Positions 5,726-11,361 of a DNA stretch of 11,361 nt are shown piece after piece; position 1 is the stretch's first letter; each line of letters begins with the position of its first letter. Source of the DNA: Bacilli bacterium (lineage in GTDB: Bacteria; Bacillota_I; Bacilli_A; RF39; UBA660); contig JAQVZB010000033.1 in the NCBI GenBank assembly GCA_029004695.1, positions 1-11,361 on the forward strand, in the 5' to 3' direction. The notes under the pieces are model-generated. The model did no database searches. It was not told where the DNA came from and worked only from the letters and a program-made list of their open reading frames with translations. A program made the position numbers and the translations under genes.

Positions 5726-6331
5726 ATGAATGGATTTCATATCGAAAATAATTTAGAATATTTATTGCCTTTTTTGGGAGTTGCGTGGTTTTTAATTTTA
5801 TTTTTTTTATTAATAGTATTTGCTTTATTATTATTATTTATTATTACTAGGTGGATAATATTTCGAAAAGCTGGTTTAGAAGGTTGGGAATCAATCGTGC
5901 CTTTTTATAGTTCTTGGTCTTTAGTTAAGATTTCTGGTATTAGTTGGTGGTTTTTCTTTATTATTAATGCTCCTTTTTTTACCTTAATTTTATCTCTTGG
6001 ATTACTTACTCCTTTTGGAGGGATAATAGCTTTAATAGGATCATACTTTGTTTATTATAATTTAGCTCTTAAGTTTGGTAAAGAACCAATTGTTTATGGC
6101 TTAGGTTTAACTTTTTTGCCATTTATTTTTTATCCGATTTTAGCATTTGGAAAAAGTACTTACAAAGATGTAAAAGTAAGTTCTTATGGACCTATAAATG
6201 AGAATACAATAAATAATAATTTACCGAATAATGATAAAAAGAATAAAAATAACAAATTTTGTAAGAACTGTGGCAATCAAATAGATGATTCGAAATTTTG
6301 TTCAAATTGTGGTACTAAAACAGAAAAATAA
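5726..6331 (+). CDS. DUF5684-like multi-spanning membrane protein with C-terminal zinc ribbon
   Basis: A 201-residue membrane protein. Hydrophobic segments at about 12-45 (long, one or two helices), 73-91, 95-116 and 121-141 suggest four to five helices. The loop between the first and second blocks, FRKAGLEGWESIVPFYSSWSL-like at 46-66, matches the K-A-G-x-x-G-W-x-x-x-x-P-x-Y pattern of the DUF5684 family of small Bacillota membrane proteins, whose function is unknown. A polar Asn/Lys-rich linker (about 150-177) leads to a minimal zinc ribbon with Cys179, Cys182, Cys192 and Cys195 (CKNCG...CSNCG), probably cytosolic. Start ATG 5726 is supported by GAGTGAT ending 3 bases upstream. It has its own promoter and is not clearly linked to a neighbour. 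A T run of 13 bases lies shortly after the stop (6338-6350). Confidence 0.75.
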   Translation: MNGFHIENNLEYLLPFLGVAWFLILFFLLIVFALLLLFIITRWIIFRKAGLEGWESIVPFYSSWSLVKISGISWWFFFIINAPFFTLILSLGLLTPFGGIIALIGSYFVYYNLALKFGKEPIVYGLGLTFLPFIFYPILAFGKSTYKDVKVSSYGPINENTINNNLPNNDKKNKNNKFCKNCGNQIDDSKFCSNCGTKTEK

Positions 6332-6462
6332 ATTTAATTTTTTTTTTTAATTTCCTATTTTTGAAAAATAATATTTGTTATGATAATTATAATTAATATT
6401 TTGATAAAATTTAATTTTACAATTAAAAAAACTTCTTATTATTAAAAATGAATTGAGTTTTG
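6332..6462. other. AT-rich intergenic stretch
   Basis: Holds a T run at 6338-6350 and isolated TATAAT-like words (e.g. 6388-6393) but no well-spaced promoter, no stable hairpin and no reading frame. It separates the convergent membrane-protein gene and the decayed surface-protein fragment. Confidence 0.5.
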
Positions 6463-6816
6463 TCATGCCTCAGAAAAAGAAACTTCAGCAGTGAGTAAAT
6501 CTATTTTATAATCTAAATCTCTGTTACTATATGCTTCATGAGCGGTGAATTTTGATAACTTCCCTCCATTAAAATCATTTGGACAAATTAAATTAGGTGA
6601 AAGTGAAGTATTTATTCTGTCATATGAGCCATAATAAGTTGTATTTATTCCATAACCATTTCCACTAATAATACTTTTATCATTACGCGAGATGGTATCA
6701 GCTAAATATGATGAGTATTGATGCAATTTTATTTTACCTTCAACTACAATATCTAGCGGAACAGGTACTGCTTCGTCCCCTTTTGTAGTATCATGATAAC
6801 TGAGGTCGAAAATTTT
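6463..6816 (-). pseudogene. Decayed fragment of a secreted/surface repeat-type protein
   Basis: Minus-strand open frame of 117 codons with no ATG and no SD; the frame is closed upstream by TAA at 6817-6819. A TTG at 6726 is in frame, but coding-like sequence continues upstream of it (DEAVPVPLDIVVEGKIK), so the piece is truncated and not a short gene. The segments SGNGYGINTTYYGSYDRI and LDYKIDLLTAEVSFSEA resemble a domain common in surface proteins of uncultured low-GC Bacillota, where I recall patterns such as GYG-x-x-TTYYGAY-x-R and GLLTADEV-x-x-AG. Compared with these, an acidic residue is missing within LLTAEV and the sequence stops where the domain would normally continue. Family naming (DUF6273-like) is from memory and uncertain; the pseudogene status is better supported. 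Confidence 0.6.
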
Positions 6817-6853
6817 TTAAAAAAAGCTTTCTTAACAAATATAATTTCTTAGT

Positions 6854-8287
6854 TTACTTAAGTTCTTGATTTAAATTCCAAAAGTTTTTCCAAGGATCTT
6901 TTCGGTTTAATCTTTTTATAGCATCTTGCATTGTAATTTCATCAGGAGCAATTTTATATAATTCACGCCAGAAAATCGGCATTGAAATGGTGCCGTTTTT
7001 TTTAATTCTAAGAGAATATGGAGCTACACTAGTAGATCCTTTAATATTACGCATCCAGTCAATAAAGATTTTATTTTTTCTTAGGCTTTTTCGGTCATTA
7101 GCTACATAACAATCAGGCCATTTTGTTTCCATGTAAAGGGCTATGTTTTTAGCGAAAGCTTGAAATTTTTTCCAACTAGTTGAAGGTTTTATTGGTACTA
7201 CGACATGATAACCTTTGCCGCCACTTGTTTTCAAAAAAGATACTAATTTTAAATCATCAAGGATATCTTTTAAATCTTTTACTCCTTGGCGAAGATCATT
7301 TAATTCTAATTTTTTATCAGGGTCTAAATCAAATACCATCAAATCTGGTTTTGATAATGTTTTAGCTTTAGTTCCCCAAATATGAAACTCAACTGAATTC
7401 ATTTGGACTTCTGATATAAGCCCAGTAATATTTTTAATATAATAATAATCTTCTTTAGTTCCATCTTTACTTTTTATTTTAACTTTTTTAAGACCGTGGT
7501 AGATGTTTTCCATATGCTTTTTATAAAAACAAGTTCCATTTATTCCATCAGGACAGCGAATAGTACTAATGATTCTATTTTCTAAGTAGGGAGCCATTTT
7601 TTTATATATAGTTTGATAATATAAGGCAATATCTTGTTTACTTATTTGAGAGTCTGCAAAAATAATTTTATCAGGATTAGTTATCTCGACATTTTCTATA
7701 ATACATTTAGTATTAATTGCCTTTTTTTTAGGTGATTTTTTATCATTATTAATTTCTCTAATAGTTAAACCGGTTTTGATACTGGTCATAAAATGGTCTA
7801 TATAAGCTGTGTTTTTACTATAAGAATCTTTTTCTTTAATAAGGAGCCAATTATCATCTTTCATGCGGACTAAAGTCCAGTTACCATTAAGTCTTTTGCC
7901 TTTTAAAGTGAATTTTAGTGTTCCCTTTTTTAAACCTTGTTTGGGATTATTAATAGGAATCCAAAATCCTTTATCCCAAAGCATGACTGTGCCACCACCA
8001 TACTCACCCTTAGGAATAATACCTTCAAAATTTTGATAATTTAAAGGATGATCTTCAACTTTAATAGCTAATCTTTTGTCATGAGGATTAAAAGAAGGTC
8101 CTTTAGGTACGGCCCAACTTATTAAAACGCCATCTAATTCTAAACGAAAGTCATAATGATCTTTTCGAGCTAAATGATGTTGTATTGCATAATGAAGTTT
8201 AGTCGAGCTAGAAGCTTTTATACCTTTTGGTTCTTTGGTTTTATTAAAATTTCTTTTTTGATTATATTTTATTAATTTTGTTGTCAA
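6854..8287 (-). CDS. ligD: LigD-type phosphoesterase-polymerase protein without ligase domain
   Basis: A 477-residue protein with two domains of bacterial non-homologous end-joining LigD. The N-terminal 3'-phosphoesterase (about 25-165), which heals 3' ends, has LHYAIQHHLARKDHYDFRLE with His38, His44, Asp46 and Arg48, then His80 and Tyr84 (EDHPLNY) and IPKGEYGGGTVMLWDKG at 91-107; these are the known catalytic positions. After a Lys-rich linker comes the primase-like polymerase (about 200-470): NPDKIIF at 204-210, RCPDGINGTCFYKKH at 244-258, metal ligands Asp320 and Asp322 in FDLDPD, SGGKGYHV at 355-362, third Asp410 in FIDWMRN, then VAPYSLR. The ATP-dependent ligase domain is absent, and no Ku gene is in the window. 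The start is TTG 8287: GGAGG lies 8 bases before it. An in-frame ATG exists at 8356 but has no SD and adds an unconserved extension. Confidence 0.9.
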   Translation of the reverse strand: MTTKLIKYNQKRNFNKTKEPKGIKASSSTKLHYAIQHHLARKDHYDFRLELDGVLISWAVPKGPSFNPHDKRLAIKVEDHPLNYQNFEGIIPKGEYGGGTVMLWDKGFWIPINNPKQGLKKGTLKFTLKGKRLNGNWTLVRMKDDNWLLIKEKDSYSKNTAYIDHFMTSIKTGLTIREINNDKKSPKKKAINTKCIIENVEITNPDKIIFADSQISKQDIALYYQTIYKKMAPYLENRIISTIRCPDGINGTCFYKKHMENIYHGLKKVKIKSKDGTKEDYYYIKNITGLISEVQMNSVEFHIWGTKAKTLSKPDLMVFDLDPDKKLELNDLRQGVKDLKDILDDLKLVSFLKTSGGKGYHVVVPIKPSTSWKKFQAFAKNIALYMETKWPDCYVANDRKSLRKNKIFIDWMRNIKGSTSVAPYSLRIKKNGTISMPIFWRELYKIAPDEITMQDAIKRLNRKDPWKNFWNLNQELK

Positions 8288-8323
8288 AATCTTTATCCTC
8301 CATACCTTTATTATTATTTTGGA

Positions 8324-8353
8324 ATTATAATAGAAATTATACTTCATTCTTAA
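8324..8353 (-). promoter_or_regulatory. Promoter for the LigD-type gene
   Basis: On the minus strand: TTAAGA (8348-8353), an 18-base spacer, then TATAAT (8324-8329), 36 bases before the TTG start. Its -35 overlaps the -35 of the divergent promoter at 8350-8378, so the two promoters may compete. A second TATAAT lies upstream but has no suitable -35. Confidence 0.4.
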
Positions 8354-8378
8354 CAATTTAATTATCGTGTGTTATAAT
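8350..8378 (+). promoter_or_regulatory. Strong-looking promoter for the 8403-9641 gene pair
   Basis: TTAACA (8350-8355; 5 of 6 to consensus), 17-base spacer ending in TGT, then a perfect TATAAT (8373-8378). The -10 ends 24 bases before ATG 8403. One of the best promoters in the window. Confidence 0.7.
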
Positions 8379-8402
8379 ATTCTTAGATAGAAGGTATATT
8401 TA

Positions 8403-8759
8403 ATGAAAAAAAATAAGATAATAATTAATTACTGTCCTAATTTTTATAAAATTATTAATTTTGATTTTTTTGAAGGTGATTATATTTCCAAAAAGTTAAT
8501 TGAGATATATAAAGATTTTATTTTTGATATAGATTTAGATAATGAAGATGATATTTATATGGTAAAACAAATGGATTTAGTGGTAAATAAATATATTGAA
8601 GATTATTATTTTCGAAAAGAAATGCAAAGAAATATGCTTAATATTCGCGTAAAAAAATCTTCTCGATTAGTTAGAGATATAGCTCAAAGTATCATTAATT
8701 GTTTTGATTCATATGAAAATGGTTATACAAGGAATATATATTTTGCAAGGTGGATATAA
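8403..8759 (+). CDS. Unrecognised 118-residue cytosolic protein
   Basis: I do not recognise this protein. It has no signal peptide or membrane segment. An N-terminal part rich in aromatic residues (KIIINYCPNFYKIINFDFFE) is followed by a very acidic stretch (FDIDLDNEDD at 41-50), a helical middle, and a basic segment (IRVKKSSRLVRDIAQ at 81-95), ending in NGYTRNIYFARWI. Two Cys residues (11 and 100) are far apart and form no motif. Predicted mostly alpha-helical. Codon use looks like that of the neighbours. A good promoter and a modest SD (GAAGG) precede ATG 8403. Its TAA is immediately followed by the ATG of the membrane-anchored Ig-like gene, so the two are one transcription unit and probably functionally linked. 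Confidence 0.7.
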   Translation: MKKNKIIINYCPNFYKIINFDFFEGDYISKKLIEIYKDFIFDIDLDNEDDIYMVKQMDLVVNKYIEDYYFRKEMQRNMLNIRVKKSSRLVRDIAQSIINCFDSYENGYTRNIYFARWI

Positions 8760-9641
8760 ATGAAAGATGAAGATTTTTATATTGAAGAAACTAGTCCCTT
8801 AAAAGTTTTTTTGATGTCTTTATTAATATTGTTTATAATAGGGGTTTTTGGTGGCCTTTACTATTTTTATTTTTATTATAATGAAGTTAAATTAAAAAAT
8901 ATAACAATTGAATTAGGAAATCCAGTACCTAATGATATTGACAAATATATAAATGATCATAAAAATAAAACTTATAAAACTGATATGTCTAATATCTCAG
9001 TTGATGAAAAAGGAAATACTAATAGTGTTGGTGAATATAGTTATTTAGTTTATGTTGGAAAAGAAATCAAAAAGGGAAAAGTATATGTTAAAGATACAAC
9101 GGCACCAATTGTAAAGCTTAAAGAATTAACAGTCGGTTTAAATGAAGTTTTTGAACCTGATGATTTTTTAGAATCGTGCATTGATTTATCACAAGTATGT
9201 TATGTAAATTATGCCAAAGAAGCTGATGAGAATTTAAATTCGGCTGTCGGTGAATATCAAGTCACTTTAGAAATAAAAGATAAATATGATAATATAGCTA
9301 AAGAGAAAACCAAGTTAATTGTTAGTGAATCATCTTCATTAAGTGCTACAAAAGCTAATGATATGGAAGTATCTAGTATCTACCCAATAGATAATAACTG
9401 GAATAAAGTATTTACAATAAAATTTATTAAAGGTATATCAGAACAAGATAAAACCTTTGAACAAAAAATATTAGAAATAACTAATTTTGATTTTGGTTCA
9501 TTATTTGAAGAAAAAATTAAAAATCAAACCTTATTAACTATCTATAATAAATATAATTATGTTATTGGTTTTTCAATAAAGTTAGAATTTGATAATGGGG
9601 AAATAATCTATGTTACTGAAAAAGAATATCAGAGTGTATAA
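8760..9641 (+). CDS. Membrane-anchored extracytoplasmic protein with bacterial Ig-like (DUF5011-type) domains
   Basis: A 293-residue protein. A short cytosolic N-terminus (1-13, acidic) leads to one membrane helix (about 14-40, LKVFLMSLLILFIIGVFGGL then a Tyr/Phe-rich end), leaving the rest outside. A first beta-rich unit spans about 46-112 (ITIELGNPVPNDIDKYI ... VGEYSYLVYVG ... KGKVYVKD). It is joined by DTTAPIV (112-118), the hallmark junction of DUF5011/Ig-like repeats, to a second unit at about 119-190 (FEPDDFLESC, then VGEYQVTLEIKDKYDNIA). Cys140 and Cys147 within that unit could form a disulfide. The C-terminal 100 residues are not recognised. There is no LPxTG motif, so the N-terminal helix is the anchor. 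SD AAGGTGG overlaps the end of the preceding gene; the start directly abuts its stop. Likely surface or envelope function, partner unknown. Confidence 0.78.
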   Translation: MKDEDFYIEETSPLKVFLMSLLILFIIGVFGGLYYFYFYYNEVKLKNITIELGNPVPNDIDKYINDHKNKTYKTDMSNISVDEKGNTNSVGEYSYLVYVGKEIKKGKVYVKDTTAPIVKLKELTVGLNEVFEPDDFLESCIDLSQVCYVNYAKEADENLNSAVGEYQVTLEIKDKYDNIAKEKTKLIVSESSSLSATKANDMEVSSIYPIDNNWNKVFTIKFIKGISEQDKTFEQKILEITNFDFGSLFEEKIKNQTLLTIYNKYNYVIGFSIKLEFDNGEIIYVTEKEYQSV

Positions 9642-9646
9642 AAAGA

Positions 9647-9675
9647 TTGAAAAAAATAATGACTTTTGTTATAAT
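9647..9675 (+). promoter_or_regulatory. Promoter for tRNA-Met
   Basis: TTGAAA (9647-9652; 5 of 6), 17-base spacer ending in TGT, then a perfect TATAAT (9670-9675). The tRNA begins 38 bases after the -10, leaving a short 5' leader. Confidence 0.75.
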
Positions 9676-9713
9676 GAGTTTACCTTTTAATTATTAATTA
9701 AAAGATAATTAAT

Positions 9714-9790
9714 GGCGGTGTAGCTCAGTTGGCTAGAGCACTCGGTTCATACCCGATAGGTCGGGAGTTCAAATCTCTCCGCCGCTACCA
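9714..9790 (+). tRNA. tRNA-Met (CAU), elongator type
   Basis: 77 bases with encoded CCA. Acceptor GGCGGTG pairs with CGCCGCT (end pair G-U, as I recall for the Bacillus tRNA), D stem GCTC/GAGC, anticodon loop TTCATAC with CAT at 9748-9750, variable region AGGTC, T arm GGGAG-TTCAAAT-CTCTC. The first pair is G-U, so it is not the initiator tRNA, whose position 1 is an unpaired C. Overall it is very close to the Bacillus elongator tRNA-Met. CAU is also the anticodon of tRNA-Ile2 (lysidine-modified), but body similarity favours Met. One oddity: the outermost anticodon-stem pair is a C-T mismatch. Confidence 0.95.
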
Positions 9791-9798
9791 AATGAATG

Positions 9799-9873
9799 AA
9801 AATGACTTCGAAAAGTAGAAAAAAGAATATATTATAAATAATATTTCATAATTTTTCTGAAAGGAGTCATTTT
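9799..9873. repeat. 75-base imperfect palindrome after tRNA-Met
   Basis: Outer arms AAAATGACT (9799-9807) and AGTCATTTT (9865-9873) are perfect 9-base complements. A second pair, AGAAAAA (9817-9823) with TTTTTCT (9852-9858), and a third, AATAT (9826-9830) with ATATT (9841-9845), are nested inside. It could be a long hairpin at the end of the tRNA transcript or a small inverted-repeat (MITE-like) element. It contains no reading frame of note. Confidence 0.5.
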
Positions 9874-9911
9874 ATATTTCCCTAGATTTATTGTAGTTGT
9901 AAAAAAGATTT

Positions 9912-9931
9912 AATCTCCAATTTTGGAGATT
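9912..9931. terminator. Hairpin with G-C core, likely terminator
   Basis: AATCTCCAA (9912-9920) and TTGGAGATT (9923-9931) are perfect complements around TT; a realistic fold is a 7-bp stem with a 6-base loop. The following bases (TATATTAG) are a poor T tract, while the preceding A run (9901-9906) gives a T tract for minus-strand transcripts. It could end the tRNA transcript and act in both directions. Confidence 0.5.
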
Positions 9932-9957
9932 TATATTAGATCTTCAAAAGTAGCAAC

Positions 9958-9986
9958 TTTAAAATATAAAGATTTAATGATATAAT
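9958..9986 (+). promoter_or_regulatory. Promoter for the PEP-synthase-like gene
   Basis: TTTAAA (9958-9963), 17-base spacer ending in TGA, then a perfect TATAAT (9981-9986), 17 bases before GTG 10004. Confidence 0.5.
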
Positions 9987-10003
9987 TAAAAGCGGTGACA
10001 TAT

Positions 10004-11361
10004 GTGAAAGATATAGTTGAAATTAAAAATGCAAACATTGATTATGGTGGGAAAGCTTACGGATTGGCAAAATTAGCCAAAAAAGATATTCCAGTTCCTA
10101 ATGGTTTTGCATTATCTAATAAAATCATATATAAAGCAATAAAAAATGATAAAGATACAATTGATAATATTTCGGTTTTTTTAAATAACTTAGAAGATAA
10201 ATTAGCTGTGCGTTCTTCAGCAGCTAATGAAGATGGTAAAAAGAAATCCTTTGCGGGGATTTTCGAAACAATATTAAATGTTGATAATGATTTAAATAAT
10301 GTTTTAGATGCTATTAAGGTAGTTGCTGAAAGTGCCAATAAAAAAAATGTATCTAATTATAATAAAGGCAATAATTTAATGAATATAATTGTTCAAAATA
10401 TGGTTTCTCCTTCTATTTCCGGAGTGGCTTTTACTCAAGCAATTGATTACTTTGGAAAAACAGTATTATTAATTGAATATGTTAAAGGTACAGCAGATAA
10501 ATTAGTCAGTGGTAATGTTACCCCAGAAAGAATAATATTAAAATATAGTGAAAATGGTAATATAATTCCAAGCAATAATAAACTTATTAATATTCTTATA
10601 CCTTCTTTACAAAAAATTATTAAGGAATTTAATATTCCTACTGATATAGAATGGTGTATCGATAAAAATAAAAAACCTTTTTTTATCCAAGCTAGACCTA
10701 TTACTCAAAAAGTTTTAATTAATAGTTTTACTGAAAAAGCTAATTTTTGGTTTAAGGAATTTAGATCTCCTCTTTTTTATTCAACCGATCCTAATAATAA
10801 AATTTATTATACCGATGTAATTTTGTTTTTTAAAAATAATATTACCCATGCTTATAATTTAAATAATAAAGAGAAAAAATGTGCTTTAAGGGGATATAAA
10901 AATTTTACTAATCCAGTATGGATAAAAAAATATGAAGAGCAAATTGAAAATATCAAAAAAGAAATAAATATAACTAAAGAGAATTATCAAAATATAAGTG
11001 ATTTATCAAATAAAGAATTTGCTACTAGTTTTTTTAAATTTTTAAATTTGCTATGTAAGGTTGGAAATATATATAATAAAACTGAGCCATATATGCTTGA
11101 AATAATAGAAAAAAACGAATTAAAATATCATACTTTAATTGAAAAAATAAGTGAATTAAGATGGGAACTAAGAAAAGAAGTAGAGTCAACTTATCATTTT
11201 CTTTATAGCACTTTATTAAGAGAGTTATCTAAAAGATATAAAGTTAATTTATTTGATTTAAATTATTATACTTTTGAAGAACTTAAAAATTTATTTAATA
11301 ATATTAAAGTTGATGGAGTAATTATTAAGGAAAGAAAAAATGGTTTTGCATTAATATGTGA
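10004..11361 (+). CDS. PEP-synthase/Rph-like ATP-grasp phosphotransferase, N-terminal part (runs off window)
   Basis: An open frame of 452 codons to the window end with no stop. Residues 1-234 form the ATP-grasp nucleotide-binding part of pyruvate-phosphate dikinase/PEP synthase enzymes (PF01326): GGKAYGLAKL at 15-24, VPNGFALS at 31-38, VRSSAANEDGKKKSFAGIFE at 69-88, IVQNMVSPSISGVAFT at 129-144 and EWCIDKNKKPFFIQARPIT at 216-234. These enzymes move the beta-phosphate of ATP to a His domain and then to a substrate. In classic PEP synthase the His domain follows soon after the ATP-grasp part; here at least 218 further residues, mostly helical and without a TSHAA-type motif, come next. That layout resembles rifampin phosphotransferase (ATP-grasp, drug-binding domain, His domain), so the substrate need not be pyruvate. 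The start is GTG 10004, with GCGGTGAC ending 4 bases upstream; the ATG at 10002 is out of frame and hits TGA at once. Confidence 0.85.
   Translation, partial: MKDIVEIKNANIDYGGKAYGLAKLAKKDIPVPNGFALSNKIIYKAIKNDKDTIDNISVFLNNLEDKLAVRSSAANEDGKKKSFAGIFETILNVDNDLNNVLDAIKVVAESANKKNVSNYNKGNNLMNIIVQNMVSPSISGVAFTQAIDYFGKTVLLIEYVKGTADKLVSGNVTPERIILKYSENGNIIPSNNKLINILIPSLQKIIKEFNIPTDIEWCIDKNKKPFFIQARPITQKVLINSFTEKANFWFKEFRSPLFYSTDPNNKIYYTDVILFFKNNITHAYNLNNKEKKCALRGYKNFTNPVWIKKYEEQIENIKKEINITKENYQNISDLSNKEFATSFFKFLNLLCKVGNIYNKTEPYMLEIIEKNELKYHTLIEKISELRWELRKEVESTYHFLYSTLLRELSKRYKVNLFDLNYYTFEELKNLFNNIKVDGVIIKERKNGFALIC

Noticed and set aside
6463..6480. TGA of the surface-protein remnant read as Trp (alternative code)
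   Set aside because: obg ends in TGA exactly at the family's C-terminus and Trp is written TGG throughout; reading through here gains only a few residues before TAA.
6463..6726. Short intact gene starting at TTG 6726
   Set aside because: No SD, and domain-like sequence continues in frame upstream of the TTG, so a truncated remnant fits better.
7180..7365. Plus-strand open frame of 61 codons
   Set aside because: Opposite the conserved LigD polymerase domain.
8288..8356. N-terminal extension of the LigD-type protein to ATG 8356
   Set aside because: No SD before it, it runs across the predicted promoter, and the added residues do not look like the family; TTG 8287 has GGAGG at good spacing.
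9791..10003. Riboswitch or T-box leader before the PEP-synthase-like gene
   Set aside because: The predicted promoter (9958-9986) lies after both hairpins, leaving almost no leader, and no T-box or known aptamer core is visible.
10057..10338. Minus-strand open frame of 93 codons
   Set aside because: Opposite the conserved ATP-grasp sequence of the plus-strand gene, which runs open to the window end.
1..11361. CRISPR array, prophage genes or toxin-antitoxin pair
   Set aside because: No regularly spaced direct repeats, no phage structural or integrase genes, and the small genes do not resemble known toxin or antitoxin families.

Overview
The window comes from a very AT-rich, low-GC Gram-positive bacterium (Bacillota), most likely an uncultured gut-type Bacilli or Erysipelotrichia/RF39-like lineage. 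Reasons: strong AT bias throughout; Shine-Dalgarno sites matching the Bacillus anti-SD; an elongator tRNA-Met that closely resembles the Bacillus one; and Bacillota-specific families (SirA, YneF, YceD-L32). TGG encodes Trp and TGA acts as a stop (obg ends in TGA), so this is standard code 11, not the Mycoplasma/Spiroplasma code. A sirA homologue with a perfect Spo0A-box core upstream suggests an endospore former or a close descendant of one.

Layout. 1-148: 3' end and terminal repeat of an IS30-like element, then a terminator shared with the next gene. 133-702 (-): small membrane phosphoglycosyl transferase, probably starting a surface polysaccharide, with Asn where the catalytic Asp normally sits. 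809-3505 (+): small barrel-like protein, degenerate PfkB-family protein, stand-alone Smr protein and the ribosome-assembly GTPase Obg, closed by a terminator. 3566-4300 (+): BtpA/SgcQ-family TIM barrel. 4365-5664 (+): sirA-yneF-yceD-rpmF. 5726-6331 (+): DUF5684-like membrane protein with a C-terminal zinc ribbon. 6332-6853: no intact gene, but the minus strand holds a decayed surface-protein fragment. 6854-8287 (-): LigD-type protein with phosphoesterase and polymerase domains but no ligase domain. 8403-9641 (+): an unrecognised cytosolic protein followed directly by a membrane-anchored Ig-like protein, divergent from ligD. 9714-9790: tRNA-Met(CAU). 9799-9931: two inverted repeats. 10004-end (+): PEP-synthase-like ATP-grasp enzyme with a long extra domain, cut by the window edge.

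Regulation is unusually readable. Many genes have an extended -10 (TGnTATAAT-like), often 17 bp from a -35-like hexamer, lying only 15-24 bases before the start codon, so leaders should be about 8-17 nt. Most starts are preceded by an SD that carries TGAT ending 3-4 bases before the start codon. This pairs with the AUCA part of the 16S tail and settles several start choices.

The themes are translation and ribosome assembly (Obg, YceD, L32, tRNA-Met), control of replication at sporulation (SirA) and DNA end repair (LigD-like). I see no single new multi-gene system. The best leads are the Spo0A box at sirA, two enzymes lacking canonical catalytic residues (PfkB-like and phosphoglycosyl transferase), the ligase-less LigD and the Rph-like terminal gene.
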